DNA of 64,000 nucleotides from contig CAAGMZ010000014.1 in the NCBI GenBank assembly GCA_900771195.1, positions 1 to 64,000 on the forward strand, read 5' to 3'. This DNA comes from Lachnospiraceae bacterium. Lineage in GTDB: Bacteria; Bacillota; Clostridia; Lachnospirales; Lachnospiraceae. Positions 43,738 through 52,762 of this stretch are shown in pieces (position 1 is the first letter of the stretch; every line of letters begins with the position of its first letter). The notes beneath the pieces were generated by a model. It saw only the letters and a list, made by a program, of their open reading frames with translations, did not search any database and was not told the origin of the DNA. Both the position numbers and the translations under genes were made by a program.

Positions 43738-45154
43738 ATGGCTGTGTTGGAAAAGATTAAGCTGAAGACACTCCGGCTGGCAGAATATATTGCGACTGAG
43801 AAGAATTTTACATTGTTTATCATATTAACACTTGTTCTGATACCGTTAGGCGAGCTTGCCACCAATATTCACAGTGTTGTATTTGAATCACAACCGGTCA
43901 TTGTTGCATTTGCGGGCTGGGCAGGGCTTATAATGACGGTCTCCTATTTTATTGTAAGAAAGAGAAAATATTATCCGTCAGATATTTTCCTGGGAACAGT
44001 TTTTTTTGTTTGCGCTGATTTCGTATATTTTCTCCCAAGACGGTGTGAGGGCTCTGGAGGGATATTATTATGATGAATGGCCGATTCATTACATTGCGTA
44101 TTTCACGCTTATGTTTGCTGCCACCAACATCAGGAGCATCAGGTATAAAAGATACATACTTGCTGCGTTTGTTGCGGTAACGGTTATAAATATTGTTCCG
44201 GCAGTGCTGCAGTCGGTGGGTGCATGGCAGTTAAAATGCTACTATCAGCCCAAATGGCATGAGCTGCATAACAGTGCTTTCGGGCTTACCCAGAACTGTA
44301 ACTGGTATGCGGGGATAAGTACGGTATTCACAGCCTGCTGTACTATGATTTTTGTTTTTGCAAAGAAAAAAGTCATAAGAAACTGGATTTTTGTAATCAA
44401 TCTGTTAAGCTTTTATTGTTCAATCTGCACGGAGGCAAGAATAGCACTTGTCGGAAACATCTGCTTTTACCTGTTTATGATAATTTACGAATTTATCATG
44501 TACAGAAAAAATAAAGACAAAAGCATGCTTGTATCTCATTTTAAGAGGATAGGAATAACGACAGTATGCTTCGGAATCATTCTTTTCCTGCTTATAGGAG
44601 TAGGACAAAGATTTGACGGTGAACTGACCGGGACTATTGATGAATTCAAGAATGCAGGTGAATTGAAAGGCTTTGACAGATTTGGCTCAGGCAGAGGATA
44701 TATATGGAGAGTTGGTTTGGAATCGGTACCGGACTTCTGGCTTACGGGTACGGGACTTGATAACTATGCATATGCTTTTATGTATCGTCCTGATTTTACG
44801 CCCGGTTCATTTTACCAGGACAAGGCACATAATGAGTACCTTCATATCCTTGTAACAGAGGGAGCGTTTGCACTTGCCAACTACCTGATGCTTTTATTCT
44901 ATGCATTTTTTACGGGAATAAAGGGCAGTATTAAAAATTGTAAAAAGGATTCCGAGAGTTGTGCCGTGACATGGATTTTTCTGGTGATGTTTATTGCCTA
45001 CACCTCCCAGGCCTGCTTTAACAGCAGCGTAGTCAATACGACACCGTATTTCTGGGCAGTTCTTGGAATGGTTATGACAAAGGACATCCAAAAGCCGTTG
45101 GGTTATCGCAAAAAGATAAAAGAAATTAAATTATTGTCCCGAAATGAAGTTTGA
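43738..45154 (+). pseudogene. O-antigen ligase/polymerase family membrane protein split by a frameshift at a T8 tract
   Basis: Two overlapping frames, 43738-44073 and from about 44006 to 45154, together look like one polytopic Wzy_C-type protein of about 471 residues. Frame one runs hydrophobic up to the T8 tract at 44000-44007 and then degenerates into a Cys/Arg-rich, non-membrane tail. Frame two continues the membrane character directly from that tract (LFALISYIFSQDG). Removing one T joins them. Family hallmarks in the second part are GRGYIWRVGLESVPDFWLTG and HNEYLHILVTEGAFAL. Such proteins ligate or polymerise surface polysaccharide. It may be a broken gene, a phase-variable gene, or a sequencing error in the homopolymer. 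Confidence 0.82.
44000..44007 (+). repeat. Eight-T homopolymer at the frameshift point
   Basis: A run of eight T lies exactly where the reading frame must shift to join the two halves of the ligase gene. With seven T the frame would be continuous. Confidence 0.8.
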
Positions 45155-45179
45155 CATATTACCCTTTGGGTGTCATAAT
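45151..45179 (+). promoter_or_regulatory. Promoter for the dehydrogenase gene
   Basis: TTGACA at 45151-45156 and CATAAT at 45174-45179, 17-bp spacing; the TTGACA overlaps the stop codon of the gene before. Confidence 0.7.
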
Positions 45180-45214
45180 GTTTTAGTTGAAATATAGCTT
45201 TGTGAGGCATAGTT

Positions 45215-46294
45215 ATGAATAAAAATATTTTTCTGCCCAACTATACGGTTGGGAGAGAAGCATACAATCAGGTTGCCGGAATTTGCAGCAGATACGGTTC
45301 AAAAGCAGTGGTAATCGGCGGACACAGGGCCATGGCTGCAGCAAAAGATAAGCTTGTGGCTGCCATAGAAGGGAAAATTACGGTAACAGACTGGCTGTGG
45401 TACGGCGGAGAGTCTGATTATGAGAATGTTGATGCTCTTTCAGCAGTCGATGCGGTTAAGAATGCCGATATGATATGGGCAGTGGGCGGAGGAAAAGCTA
45501 CTGACACGGCCAAGGCACTTGCCAACACCATAGGAAAGCCTGTTTTTACGTTTCCCACGATTGCGTCCAACTGCTCGGCATGTACCAATGTGTCGATTAT
45601 GTACAATAAGGATGGCACATTTCTCAAACCGTTCTTTTTTGAGAAGCCTCCGGTTCATGCGTTTATAGATACGCAGATAATTGCGGATTCGCCTGCAAGG
45701 TATATGTGGGCGGGCATGGGGGACACATACGCTAAGTATTTTGAAAGCAAGGTATCATCAAGAGATGAAGATGTTCCGCATTATGTGGCGCAGGGTGTTG
45801 CCAATGCTTTAATGTGTTATGACCAGCTGATGAAGTATGGCAGAAAGGCTTATGAGGATATGCAGAAAGGCATTGCTTCGTTTGAATTTGAGCAGGCAGT
45901 GCTGACCATAATCGTAAGCACTGCAATGGCGTCGATTTTTCTTTGCACCGACCATATAATAGATTATAATACAGGGCTTGCACATGCTATATTTTATGCC
46001 CTTACTTCTTATCCGCACATTGAGAAGAACCACCTGCACGGTGAAGTGGTAGGATACGGGGTTCTGGTACTTTTGCTTGTTGACGGCAATGAAAAAGACT
46101 TTAAGAGAGTATATGATTTCAACAGGAGCGTCGGTCTTCCGACGAGATTATCGGATATAGAATTAACACAGGATGAACTTCCCGGACTTGTGAAGCTGGC
46201 ACTTTCGATGAAAGATATTGACCATAATCCGTACAGGATAACGGAAGATATGTTGATGTCAGCTTTTGTAAGGCTTGAGGAAATTAATCAATAA
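45215..46294 (+). CDS. Iron-containing alcohol dehydrogenase family protein (GldA-like)
   Basis: A 359-residue NAD(P)-dependent dehydrogenase of the group III (iron or zinc) family. The nucleotide site is GGGKATDTAKALA near residue 90, followed by the family's PTIASNCSACTNVSI. The metal ligands are likely Asp in GMGDTYAKYFE, His in GLAHAIFYAL and His in HLHGEVVGYG. The fold pattern resembles glycerol dehydrogenase (GldA) more than butanol dehydrogenases. It has its own promoter and precedes an ABC importer by 31 nt, so it may be part of the same transcript; the substrate is not known. Confidence 0.88.
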   Translation: MNKNIFLPNYTVGREAYNQVAGICSRYGSKAVVIGGHRAMAAAKDKLVAAIEGKITVTDWLWYGGESDYENVDALSAVDAVKNADMIWAVGGGKATDTAKALANTIGKPVFTFPTIASNCSACTNVSIMYNKDGTFLKPFFFEKPPVHAFIDTQIIADSPARYMWAGMGDTYAKYFESKVSSRDEDVPHYVAQGVANALMCYDQLMKYGRKAYEDMQKGIASFEFEQAVLTIIVSTAMASIFLCTDHIIDYNTGLAHAIFYALTSYPHIEKNHLHGEVVGYGVLVLLLVDGNEKDFKRVYDFNRSVGLPTRLSDIELTQDELPGLVKLALSMKDIDHNPYRITEDMLMSAFVRLEEINQ

Positions 46295-46325
46295 AGCAGT
46301 ATTTAAAGAGAAGAGGAGAAAAGAA

Positions 46326-47351
46326 ATGAAAAAGAAATTGATGGCACTTCTTGCAGCAATGGCTGTTGCAGTATCAATGTTTGCAGCTGCAGGCTGTGCA
46401 GGAACAGGCTCAAAGGACGATGACAAAAAAACGGAGCAGGGAAATACACCCGCAGGAGCTTCAGATAAGATTGGTGTGCTTTATCTCATTGAGAATGGTG
46501 CATTCAACGATATGAAGAATGGTATCGTTGACGAGCTTAAGGCTAACGGATATACCAATATTGATGTCCAGTGTGCCCAGGGCGATGCAACCACTCTTCA
46601 GACAATTGCCCAGAATATGGCTGACGGTTCATATAAGGCAGTATTTACCGTTGCAACACCTGCAACACAGGCAATGGTAAATCAGGAGTGCGATACACCC
46701 ACATTCTTCTGTGCGGTATCAGCACCGGTAGCGGCAGGCGTTATCACTGAAATGGAAAAACCTGACAAGAACGCAACAGGTACATCCAATGCGATTCCGA
46801 TAGAAAACATTTTTGAGTTTGCAAAAAAGCTTACTCCTGATGTTAAGAAATGGGGATTCATCTACTGCACAAGCGAGGATAACTCAGTAAACACGGTTAA
46901 GTCTGCCAAGGATTACTGTGATAAGAACGGAATAGAGTATGATGAAGTGACTGTAACCAATTCATCTGAGGTTGCCCAGGCTGCACAGACACTTGCAGAC
47001 AAGGTGGATGCAATCTTTATTCCCAACGACAGTGTGGTTCATTCTGCAATGACAACTGTAACAGAGGTTACAAGGGACAAGAAGATTCCGGTATACGCAA
47101 GCTCCAAGACAACCGTTGTGTCGGGTGCATTTGCAACCATAGCAATCAGTGATACGGAAATAGGCAAAATAACAGCAGATATGGGACTTGAGTATCTCAG
47201 GGACAAAAAGGCAGTAACAGATATCCCCTCAGTGGTAGTTCCTGCTTCGGAAACCGTTATCAATAAGACTACAATGGAAGCCCTCGGAATCACAGTGCCT
47301 GATGATATAAGCAGTGACGCAACTTTTGTCGATGATGAAAGTGAAAATTAA
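46326..47351 (+). CDS. ABC transporter substrate-binding lipoprotein (TrpX type)
   Basis: Periplasmic-type solute receptor, 341 residues, anchored as a lipoprotein: the lipobox AAAGC places the lipidated cysteine at residue 24. The ATG at 46326 is chosen over one at 46275 because GAGGAG lies 7 nt upstream. The body fits the PF04392 (ABC_sub_bind) family: IGVLYLIENGAFNDMKNGI, TLQTIAQNMADGSYKAVFTVATPATQ, and IFIPNDSVVHSAMTTV. Some members bind tryptophan or tyrosine. No T-box or riboswitch precedes it, so regulation is not evident. A hairpin terminator separates it from the permease gene. Confidence 0.88.
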   Translation: MKKKLMALLAAMAVAVSMFAAAGCAGTGSKDDDKKTEQGNTPAGASDKIGVLYLIENGAFNDMKNGIVDELKANGYTNIDVQCAQGDATTLQTIAQNMADGSYKAVFTVATPATQAMVNQECDTPTFFCAVSAPVAAGVITEMEKPDKNATGTSNAIPIENIFEFAKKLTPDVKKWGFIYCTSEDNSVNTVKSAKDYCDKNGIEYDEVTVTNSSEVAQAAQTLADKVDAIFIPNDSVVHSAMTTVTEVTRDKKIPVYASSKTTVVSGAFATIAISDTEIGKITADMGLEYLRDKKAVTDIPSVVVPASETVINKTTMEALGITVPDDISSDATFVDDESEN

Positions 47352-47359
47352 GTAAGCAG

Positions 47360-47393
47360 AGTGCAGGCGGCTCATTACCGCCTGTGCTTTTTT
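47360..47393 (+). terminator. Partial terminator between receptor and permease genes
   Basis: CAGGCGG (47364-47370) pairs with CCGCCTG (47378-47384), extendable by four more pairs including two G-T, followed by six T. The permease ribosome site AGGAGG follows at once. This layout is common where more binding protein than permease is needed. Confidence 0.78.
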
Positions 47394-47406
47394 CAGGAGG
47401 AACAGA

Positions 47407-48312
47407 ATGACTATTTTATACAGTTCCCTTCAGCTTGGTCTCTTATACGGGATAATGGTAATGGGGATATATATAAGCTTCAGGATACTTGACATACCGG
47501 ATTTGACAACGGAAGGCAGCTTTGCATTTGGAGTTGCCGTATCCGCAGTGCTTGCCAAGGCAGGGCACCCTTACCTTGGACTTGTTCTTTCCGTAGTTGC
47601 AGGTGTGGCAGCAGGATGCACAACAGGTATTCTCCAGACAAAATTAAAAATTCATCCCATACTTGCCGGAATCATAACAATGAGCGGACTTTATTCAATA
47701 AACCTTGCGGTTATGAATGAAAGCCCTAACATAACCCTTCTCAATGCGCGCACAATCTTTTCGGATGTAAGAAAGCTTATGCCGGGCGTTGATAAGGAAA
47801 TAGTAAAGCTCATAATTATTGCGTTTTTTGCGCTTGTCGTGTTCCTGCTGCTTACATTGTTCTTCAAGACTCATTTTGGTCTGTGCATAAGGGCAACGGG
47901 AGATAACCAGGATATGCTCCGGGCCTCTTCGGTTGATGTGGATGGCACCAAAATAGCGGCTCTCGGAATAGGAAACGCATGCATTGCACTTTCGGGCGGA
48001 CTTACGGCACAGTTCCAGAGCTTCGGTGATATCAATGCAAGCGTAGGTATACTTGTTGTAGGATTGGCATCGGTCATAATAGGAGAGGCAATTTTCGGGA
48101 GACGCAGCGTTACGATTGGATTTGTGTCAGCGGTTGTGGGCTCTATAATATACAGGGCAATAATAGTGGCTGCTACCAAATACAATTTCTTCCCGGCATA
48201 TATGTTCAAACTTCTTTCTGCCGTAATCGTAATCATAGCACTTGCACTTCCTGTGATAAAGGAAGGAATAAAGAAACACGGGATAAGGAAGGGAGGCCGC
48301 AGGAATGCTTAA
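47407..48312 (+). CDS. ABC transporter permease (LivH/TrpY type)
   Basis: Branched-chain-amino-acid-type permease, 301 residues, with about eight hydrophobic segments and the family's opening LLYGIMVMGIYISFRILDIPDLTTEGSF. The stretch GLCIRATGDNQDMLRASSVD is the cytoplasmic EAA-like loop that contacts the ATPase. AGGAGGAACAG precedes the ATG. It overlaps the ATPase gene by 8 nt. Confidence 0.9.
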   Translation: MTILYSSLQLGLLYGIMVMGIYISFRILDIPDLTTEGSFAFGVAVSAVLAKAGHPYLGLVLSVVAGVAAGCTTGILQTKLKIHPILAGIITMSGLYSINLAVMNESPNITLLNARTIFSDVRKLMPGVDKEIVKLIIIAFFALVVFLLLTLFFKTHFGLCIRATGDNQDMLRASSVDVDGTKIAALGIGNACIALSGGLTAQFQSFGDINASVGILVVGLASVIIGEAIFGRRSVTIGFVSAVVGSIIYRAIIVAATKYNFFPAYMFKLLSAVIVIIALALPVIKEGIKKHGIRKGGRRNA

Positions 48313-49099
48313 AGTTACCAATGCAGTTAAAGTGTTCGCCAAGGGAACACCGGATGAATACAGGGCGCTTGACGGACTTAACCTTGAACTTTCAGATGGG
48401 GAATTTGTGACTATAATCGGTTCCAACGGAGCCGGAAAATCTACGCTTTTCAATGCAATATGCGGCAACTTCTGGCTTGATGAGGGACATATCATACTTG
48501 ACGGGAAGGATATTTCATACCTTTCCGAGCATAAGAGGGCGCGAAAGATAGGCAGAATATTTCAGGACCCCATGAAGGGAACGGCACCGCACCTTACGAT
48601 TGAGGAAAATCTGGCTCTTGCTTATTCAAGAAGCAAGAGGGGTGGGCTTGCACCTGCAATTACGAAATCTGAAAGAATTATGTTTAAGGAAGCGCTTGCA
48701 AAATTTGACATGGGGCTTGAGGACAGGATGGACACCAAGGTCGGACTTCTTTCGGGAGGACAGCGTCAGGTTGTGACGCTTCTTATGGCCACCCTTGTAC
48801 CGCCAAGACTGCTTTTGCTGGATGAGCATACCGCAGCACTCGATCCGGCTACGGCAGAAAAGGTTATGAAAATTACCAAGAGTATAGTGGATGAGAATCA
48901 CCTTACGACGCTTATGATTACGCATAATGTCAAATCAGCCCTTGAGACAGGCAACAGAACTATAATGCTTGATGCCGGAAAAGTTATTTTTGACATGGAT
49001 GCAGAGGAGCGCGTGGGGATGACGGTTGAAGATCTTATGAAGAAATACTCTGTTAAAAAACATGAGGAATTTGATACAGACAGTGCAATTTTTAACTGA
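48305..49099 (+). CDS. ABC transporter ATP-binding protein (TrpZ type)
   Basis: Nucleotide-binding subunit of the importer, 264 residues. Walker A is GSNGAGKS near residue 40, the Q-loop is IFQDPMKGTAPHLT, the signature is LLSGGQRQ and Walker B is LLLLDEHTAALDP; the H-loop is MITHNVKSAL. The start lies in the last codons of the permease gene. Together with the two genes upstream it forms a complete importer for a small organic solute. Confidence 0.92.
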   Translation: MLKVTNAVKVFAKGTPDEYRALDGLNLELSDGEFVTIIGSNGAGKSTLFNAICGNFWLDEGHIILDGKDISYLSEHKRARKIGRIFQDPMKGTAPHLTIEENLALAYSRSKRGGLAPAITKSERIMFKEALAKFDMGLEDRMDTKVGLLSGGQRQVVTLLMATLVPPRLLLLDEHTAALDPATAEKVMKITKSIVDENHLTTLMITHNVKSALETGNRTIMLDAGKVIFDMDAEERVGMTVEDLMKKYSVKKHEEFDTDSAIFN

Positions 49100-49135
49100 T
49101 GCAAACCAGCTTAAATCCGGAGAGTGAGATATTGT

Positions 49136-49468
49136 ATGAAATGCATGGAATTCCAAAAGTTAATACCGGATATAATAAACGGAACAGTGGACGATGAACA
49201 TCTTGAGGATGTAATCGGACATCTGGAGTCGTGCAGGGAATGTTATGATGAACTTGAAATAAACTACATTCTTCAGTACGGACTCAGTGATGATGACTCT
49301 GCAGCGTCCATGGACTATGTGGGACAGCTTGAAAGAAATCTGGCCAAAATGAAGAAACGTCTCAGAGGCATTGAGCTTTACAAATCAGTGTCATCACTTA
49401 TCAATATCTCGGCTTACACTGCAGTGGCAGGAGCATTTATTTATGTACTGTTCAAGTATTTTATCTGA
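49136..49468 (+). CDS. Small zinc-finger membrane protein (anti-sigma-like)
   Basis: A 110-residue protein. The N-terminus holds a motif HLESCRECYDEL (His-x3-Cys-x2-Cys), the zinc-binding pattern of anti-sigma-factor zinc fingers, and a C-terminal hydrophobic segment (about residues 90-108, ISAYTAVAGAFIYVLFKYF) that should span the membrane. No sigma-factor gene adjoins it, and polA begins 13 nt later. The ATG at 49136 has GGAGAG upstream at 11 nt; a GTG at 49124 is an alternative. The function is unknown. Confidence 0.8.
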   Translation: MKCMEFQKLIPDIINGTVDDEHLEDVIGHLESCRECYDELEINYILQYGLSDDDSAASMDYVGQLERNLAKMKKRLRGIELYKSVSSLINISAYTAVAGAFIYVLFKYFI

Positions 49469-49481
49469 AGCGAGGAAGAGC

Positions 49482-52121
49482 ATGGACAAATTATTGTTGA
49501 TTGACGGTCACAGTATTCTTAACAGGGCATTTTACGGGGTACCGCCTCTTACCAATCATGAAGGGCTGCATACCAATGCGGTATACGGCTTTATTAACAT
49601 AATGCTTAAGGCATTGGAGGATGAGTCGGCCGATGGTATTGCAGTTGCATTTGATCTGAAAACTCCGACCTTCAGGCATGAAATGTATGCAGAGTATAAG
49701 GGAACCAGAAAGCCGATGCCTTCTGAGCTTCATGAGCAGGTTCCGGTTATGAAAGAGGTTCTGGCCGCCATGGGCATTCCGGTGGTTACTCTCCCGGGAT
49801 ATGAGGCTGATGATATTCTCGGAACACTCGCAAAGAGGGCACAAAGGGATGGAATTGAAGTATCGGTTTTGTCCGGAGACCGCGACCTTTTACAGCTTGC
49901 CGACGAGCATATCAAAATACGACTTCCAAAGACGGTGAAAGGTCAGACTGTCATCGAGAATTTTTATCCTGAACAGGTAAAGGAGCATTATGGCGTCACA
50001 CCCGGAGAATTCATAGATGTCAAGGCTCTTATGGGGGATGCATCTGACAATATACCGGGAGTTGAGGGAATTGGGGAAAAGACTGCAACAGCAATTATAT
50101 CCCTGTATGGTTCCATTGAGAACGCATATGCACATATTGAAGAAATAAAGCCGCCCCGTGCACGCACGAATCTTTCAGAGCATTATGATATGGCCGTCAT
50201 GAGCAAGACTCTTGCGACAATAGATATTAATGCGCCTGTCGGGTTTAATCTTGATGATGCCGTGATAGATAATTTTTATACGAAGGCGGCATATGACATA
50301 TTTGCCAGACTTGAGCTTAAATCCCTGCTGAAAAAGTTTGAGAATGCGGGGGAGCTTAATGATGGAGAGCTGGCTGCATCATTCCGGTTTACGGATGATA
50401 TTGCGGAAGCAGATGAGATATTTAAAGAATGTAACGGTGCTTCGAAAGCGGGAATCGCACTTGCGATATATGATGATGAGCTGTATGGAGCTGCCATTGC
50501 GTTGTCAGAGGAAAAAATATATTATATCAGCGCGGAAAAATTCATATCGGCTCAGTATATTTCCGATAAAATCCACGCTTTAGGTCAGCATGTGCACTTT
50601 TATGCAATAAACCTGAAACCCCAGACGGACTTTATTGACACGGAAATTAACAGCAATACGGATGATATTGCACTTATGGCTTATCTGATTAATCCTTTGA
50701 AGGACTCATATCTGTATGATGATATTGCTTCAGAATACCTTGGCAGGAAATATCCCTCAAGGCAGGAAATATCAGGAAAAAAGACAGTAAAGGAGCTTTT
50801 TGATGAGGATGCTTCGGACAGAATAATGCAGATATTCTGCTATGAGGCGTATACTGCACTTGCGGCAGGAAAAGCTGTGTACGATAAGCTTGAAACCATG
50901 GGAATGACACAGGTATATTCGGATATCGAGCTTCCGATAGTGTATGTACTCAGAAGCATGGAAAAGGAAGGAATGCGTATAGACCGCAGTTCCCTTAAGG
51001 AATATGGCGATGAACTGGCGGTGAAGATAGAATCGCTGGAGAATAAAATTTATGAAGAGGCCGGTTGCAGCTTCAACATAAATTCACCTAAGCAGTTAGG
51101 AGAAATTCTTTTTGAAAAGCTTGGTCTTCCGAGCGGGAAAAAGACGAAGACGGGATATTCCACATCTGCGGATATTCTTGAAAAGCTGGCACCCGATTAT
51201 CCGATAGTGGATGACGTACTTGAATACCGGACCCTTGCCAAGCTGAAGTCCACATATGCCGATGGGCTTGCTGACTATATAAAAGATGACGGAAGGATTC
51301 ACAGTACTTTTAATCAGACGATAACTGCTACCGGAAGAATAAGCAGCACCGAGCCCAATCTCCAGAATATCCCCATAAGGATACCTGTTGGAAGGCTGAT
51401 AAGAAAAGTATTTGTTCCGAAGGACGGATACTGCTTTGTTGATGCTGATTATTCACAGATAGAGTTAAGGCTGTTAGCACATATGTCGGGTGATGAGACA
51501 CTTATAAATGCGTACAGGGAAGACAGTGACATTCACAGGATAACTGCTTCGAAGGTGTTTAAGACACCTATTGACCGGGTTACCCCTGAGCAGAGGAGAA
51601 ATGCCAAGGCGGTCAATTTTGGTATAGTGTACGGTATAAGTTCTTTTGGACTGAGCAGGGATCTTAGCATTACCAGACAGGAAGCCAAAGAATATATCGA
51701 AGAATATTTCAGGACATACCCTTCAATCAAAGAGTATCTGGACAGACTTGTCAGTGATGCCAGGGAAAAAGGGTATTCCGAGACGCTTTACGGCAGGCGC
51801 AGACCTGTTCCCGAACTTAGTGCAGGCAATTTCATGCAGAGGCAGTTTGGGGAGAGAATTGCCATGAATTCACCGCTTCAGGGAACCGCTGCGGATATAA
51901 TCAAAAAGGCCATGATTAATGTCTATAAAAGGCTTAAAGCAGAGAAGCTTGAGTCAAGGCTTATTTTACAGATACATGATGAGCTTCTGATTGAGACCGG
52001 AATCGGCGAGGAGGATGCGGTAAAACGCATACTTTCTGAAGAAATGCAGAATGCCGCAGACCTTAGGGTAAAGCTGGAAGTCGATGTTCACAGCGGAAGC
52101 GACTGGTATGAGGCGAAATGA
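49482..52121 (+). CDS. polA: DNA polymerase I
   Basis: Repair polymerase with 5' nuclease activity, 879 residues. The ATG at 49482 (MDKLLLIDGHSILNRAF) is chosen over an upstream GTG-type frame at 49371 that would overlap the previous gene. The N-terminal 5'-3' exonuclease covers about 1-290 (GYEADDILGTLA, SGDRDLLQL). The middle domain (about 310-480) lacks the acidic exonuclease triad in the expected places, so proofreading is probably lost as in Bacillus. The polymerase has motif A at D656 (DYSQIELR), motif B RRNAKAVNFGIVYG and motif C with H832-D833 (IHDELL). Confidence 0.96.
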   Translation: MDKLLLIDGHSILNRAFYGVPPLTNHEGLHTNAVYGFINIMLKALEDESADGIAVAFDLKTPTFRHEMYAEYKGTRKPMPSELHEQVPVMKEVLAAMGIPVVTLPGYEADDILGTLAKRAQRDGIEVSVLSGDRDLLQLADEHIKIRLPKTVKGQTVIENFYPEQVKEHYGVTPGEFIDVKALMGDASDNIPGVEGIGEKTATAIISLYGSIENAYAHIEEIKPPRARTNLSEHYDMAVMSKTLATIDINAPVGFNLDDAVIDNFYTKAAYDIFARLELKSLLKKFENAGELNDGELAASFRFTDDIAEADEIFKECNGASKAGIALAIYDDELYGAAIALSEEKIYYISAEKFISAQYISDKIHALGQHVHFYAINLKPQTDFIDTEINSNTDDIALMAYLINPLKDSYLYDDIASEYLGRKYPSRQEISGKKTVKELFDEDASDRIMQIFCYEAYTALAAGKAVYDKLETMGMTQVYSDIELPIVYVLRSMEKEGMRIDRSSLKEYGDELAVKIESLENKIYEEAGCSFNINSPKQLGEILFEKLGLPSGKKTKTGYSTSADILEKLAPDYPIVDDVLEYRTLAKLKSTYADGLADYIKDDGRIHSTFNQTITATGRISSTEPNLQNIPIRIPVGRLIRKVFVPKDGYCFVDADYSQIELRLLAHMSGDETLINAYREDSDIHRITASKVFKTPIDRVTPEQRRNAKAVNFGIVYGISSFGLSRDLSITRQEAKEYIEEYFRTYPSIKEYLDRLVSDAREKGYSETLYGRRRPVPELSAGNFMQRQFGERIAMNSPLQGTAADIIKKAMINVYKRLKAEKLESRLILQIHDELLIETGIGEEDAVKRILSEEMQNAADLRVKLEVDVHSGSDWYEAK

Positions 52122-52720
52122 TGAAGATAATCGGAATAACAGGAGGCGTGGGAGCCGGCAAATCCACTGTACTTGGAATGCTTTCAGAGCTGTGCAGCTG
52201 TGAAATCATAATGGCGGACGACGTGGCAAAATCACTTATGATAAAGGGCGGAGCCCTGACTGACACGGCAATAAGCCTTTTCGGAAATGATGCGTACCTT
52301 GAGGACGGAAGCCTTAACAGGGCATATATTGCCGGCCTGATATATAGTGACGCAGAATTGGGAAAAAAGTGGGATGAAGCTGTTCATCCTGCGGTAAACA
52401 GGGAGATTTTTGACACAATCAAAAAATTCAGTGAAGATGGCGACAAGGATTTTGTGTTTGTCGAGGCGGCTCTTCTGATTGAGAATCATTATGATGAGAT
52501 ATGCGATGAAATCTGGTACATATATGCGTCGGAGAATACCAGAAAAAAGCGGCTTAAAGCACAGCGGAATTATTCGGATGAGAAATGTGACGGGATAATC
52601 AGAAGACAGATGAGTGATGAACAGTTCCGTGCCCATTGCAGTTTTGTCATAAACACTGAGTGCAGTACTGTCGAAACCCGCAGGATTATTCAAAATAAGC
52701 TGGAAGAATACAGAAATTAG
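52118..52720 (+). CDS. coaE: Dephospho-CoA kinase
   Basis: Last step of coenzyme A synthesis. The 200-residue protein has the P-loop GGVGAGKST at residues 9-17, the LID-type region and QMSDEQFRAHCSFVINTECS near the C-terminus. The start overlaps the polA stop in an ATGATG, either ATG being possible; polA-coaE is a common Firmicutes pairing. No fpg/mutM gene lies between, unlike in Bacillus. Confidence 0.94.
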   Translation: MMKIIGITGGVGAGKSTVLGMLSELCSCEIIMADDVAKSLMIKGGALTDTAISLFGNDAYLEDGSLNRAYIAGLIYSDAELGKKWDEAVHPAVNREIFDTIKKFSEDGDKDFVFVEAALLIENHYDEICDEIWYIYASENTRKKRLKAQRNYSDEKCDGIIRRQMSDEQFRAHCSFVINTECSTVETRRIIQNKLEEYRN

Positions 52721-52729
52721 TGGTACAAT
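52701..52729 (+). promoter_or_regulatory. Possible extended -10 promoter for the FtsA-like gene
   Basis: TACAAT at 52724-52729 is preceded by TGG (52721-52723), an extended -10 pattern; TGGAAG at 52701-52706 is a poor -35. It overlaps the end of coaE. Confidence 0.35.
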
Positions 52730-52762
52730 GTTGATTGAAGTATTTGAATTACGGAGGATAAT

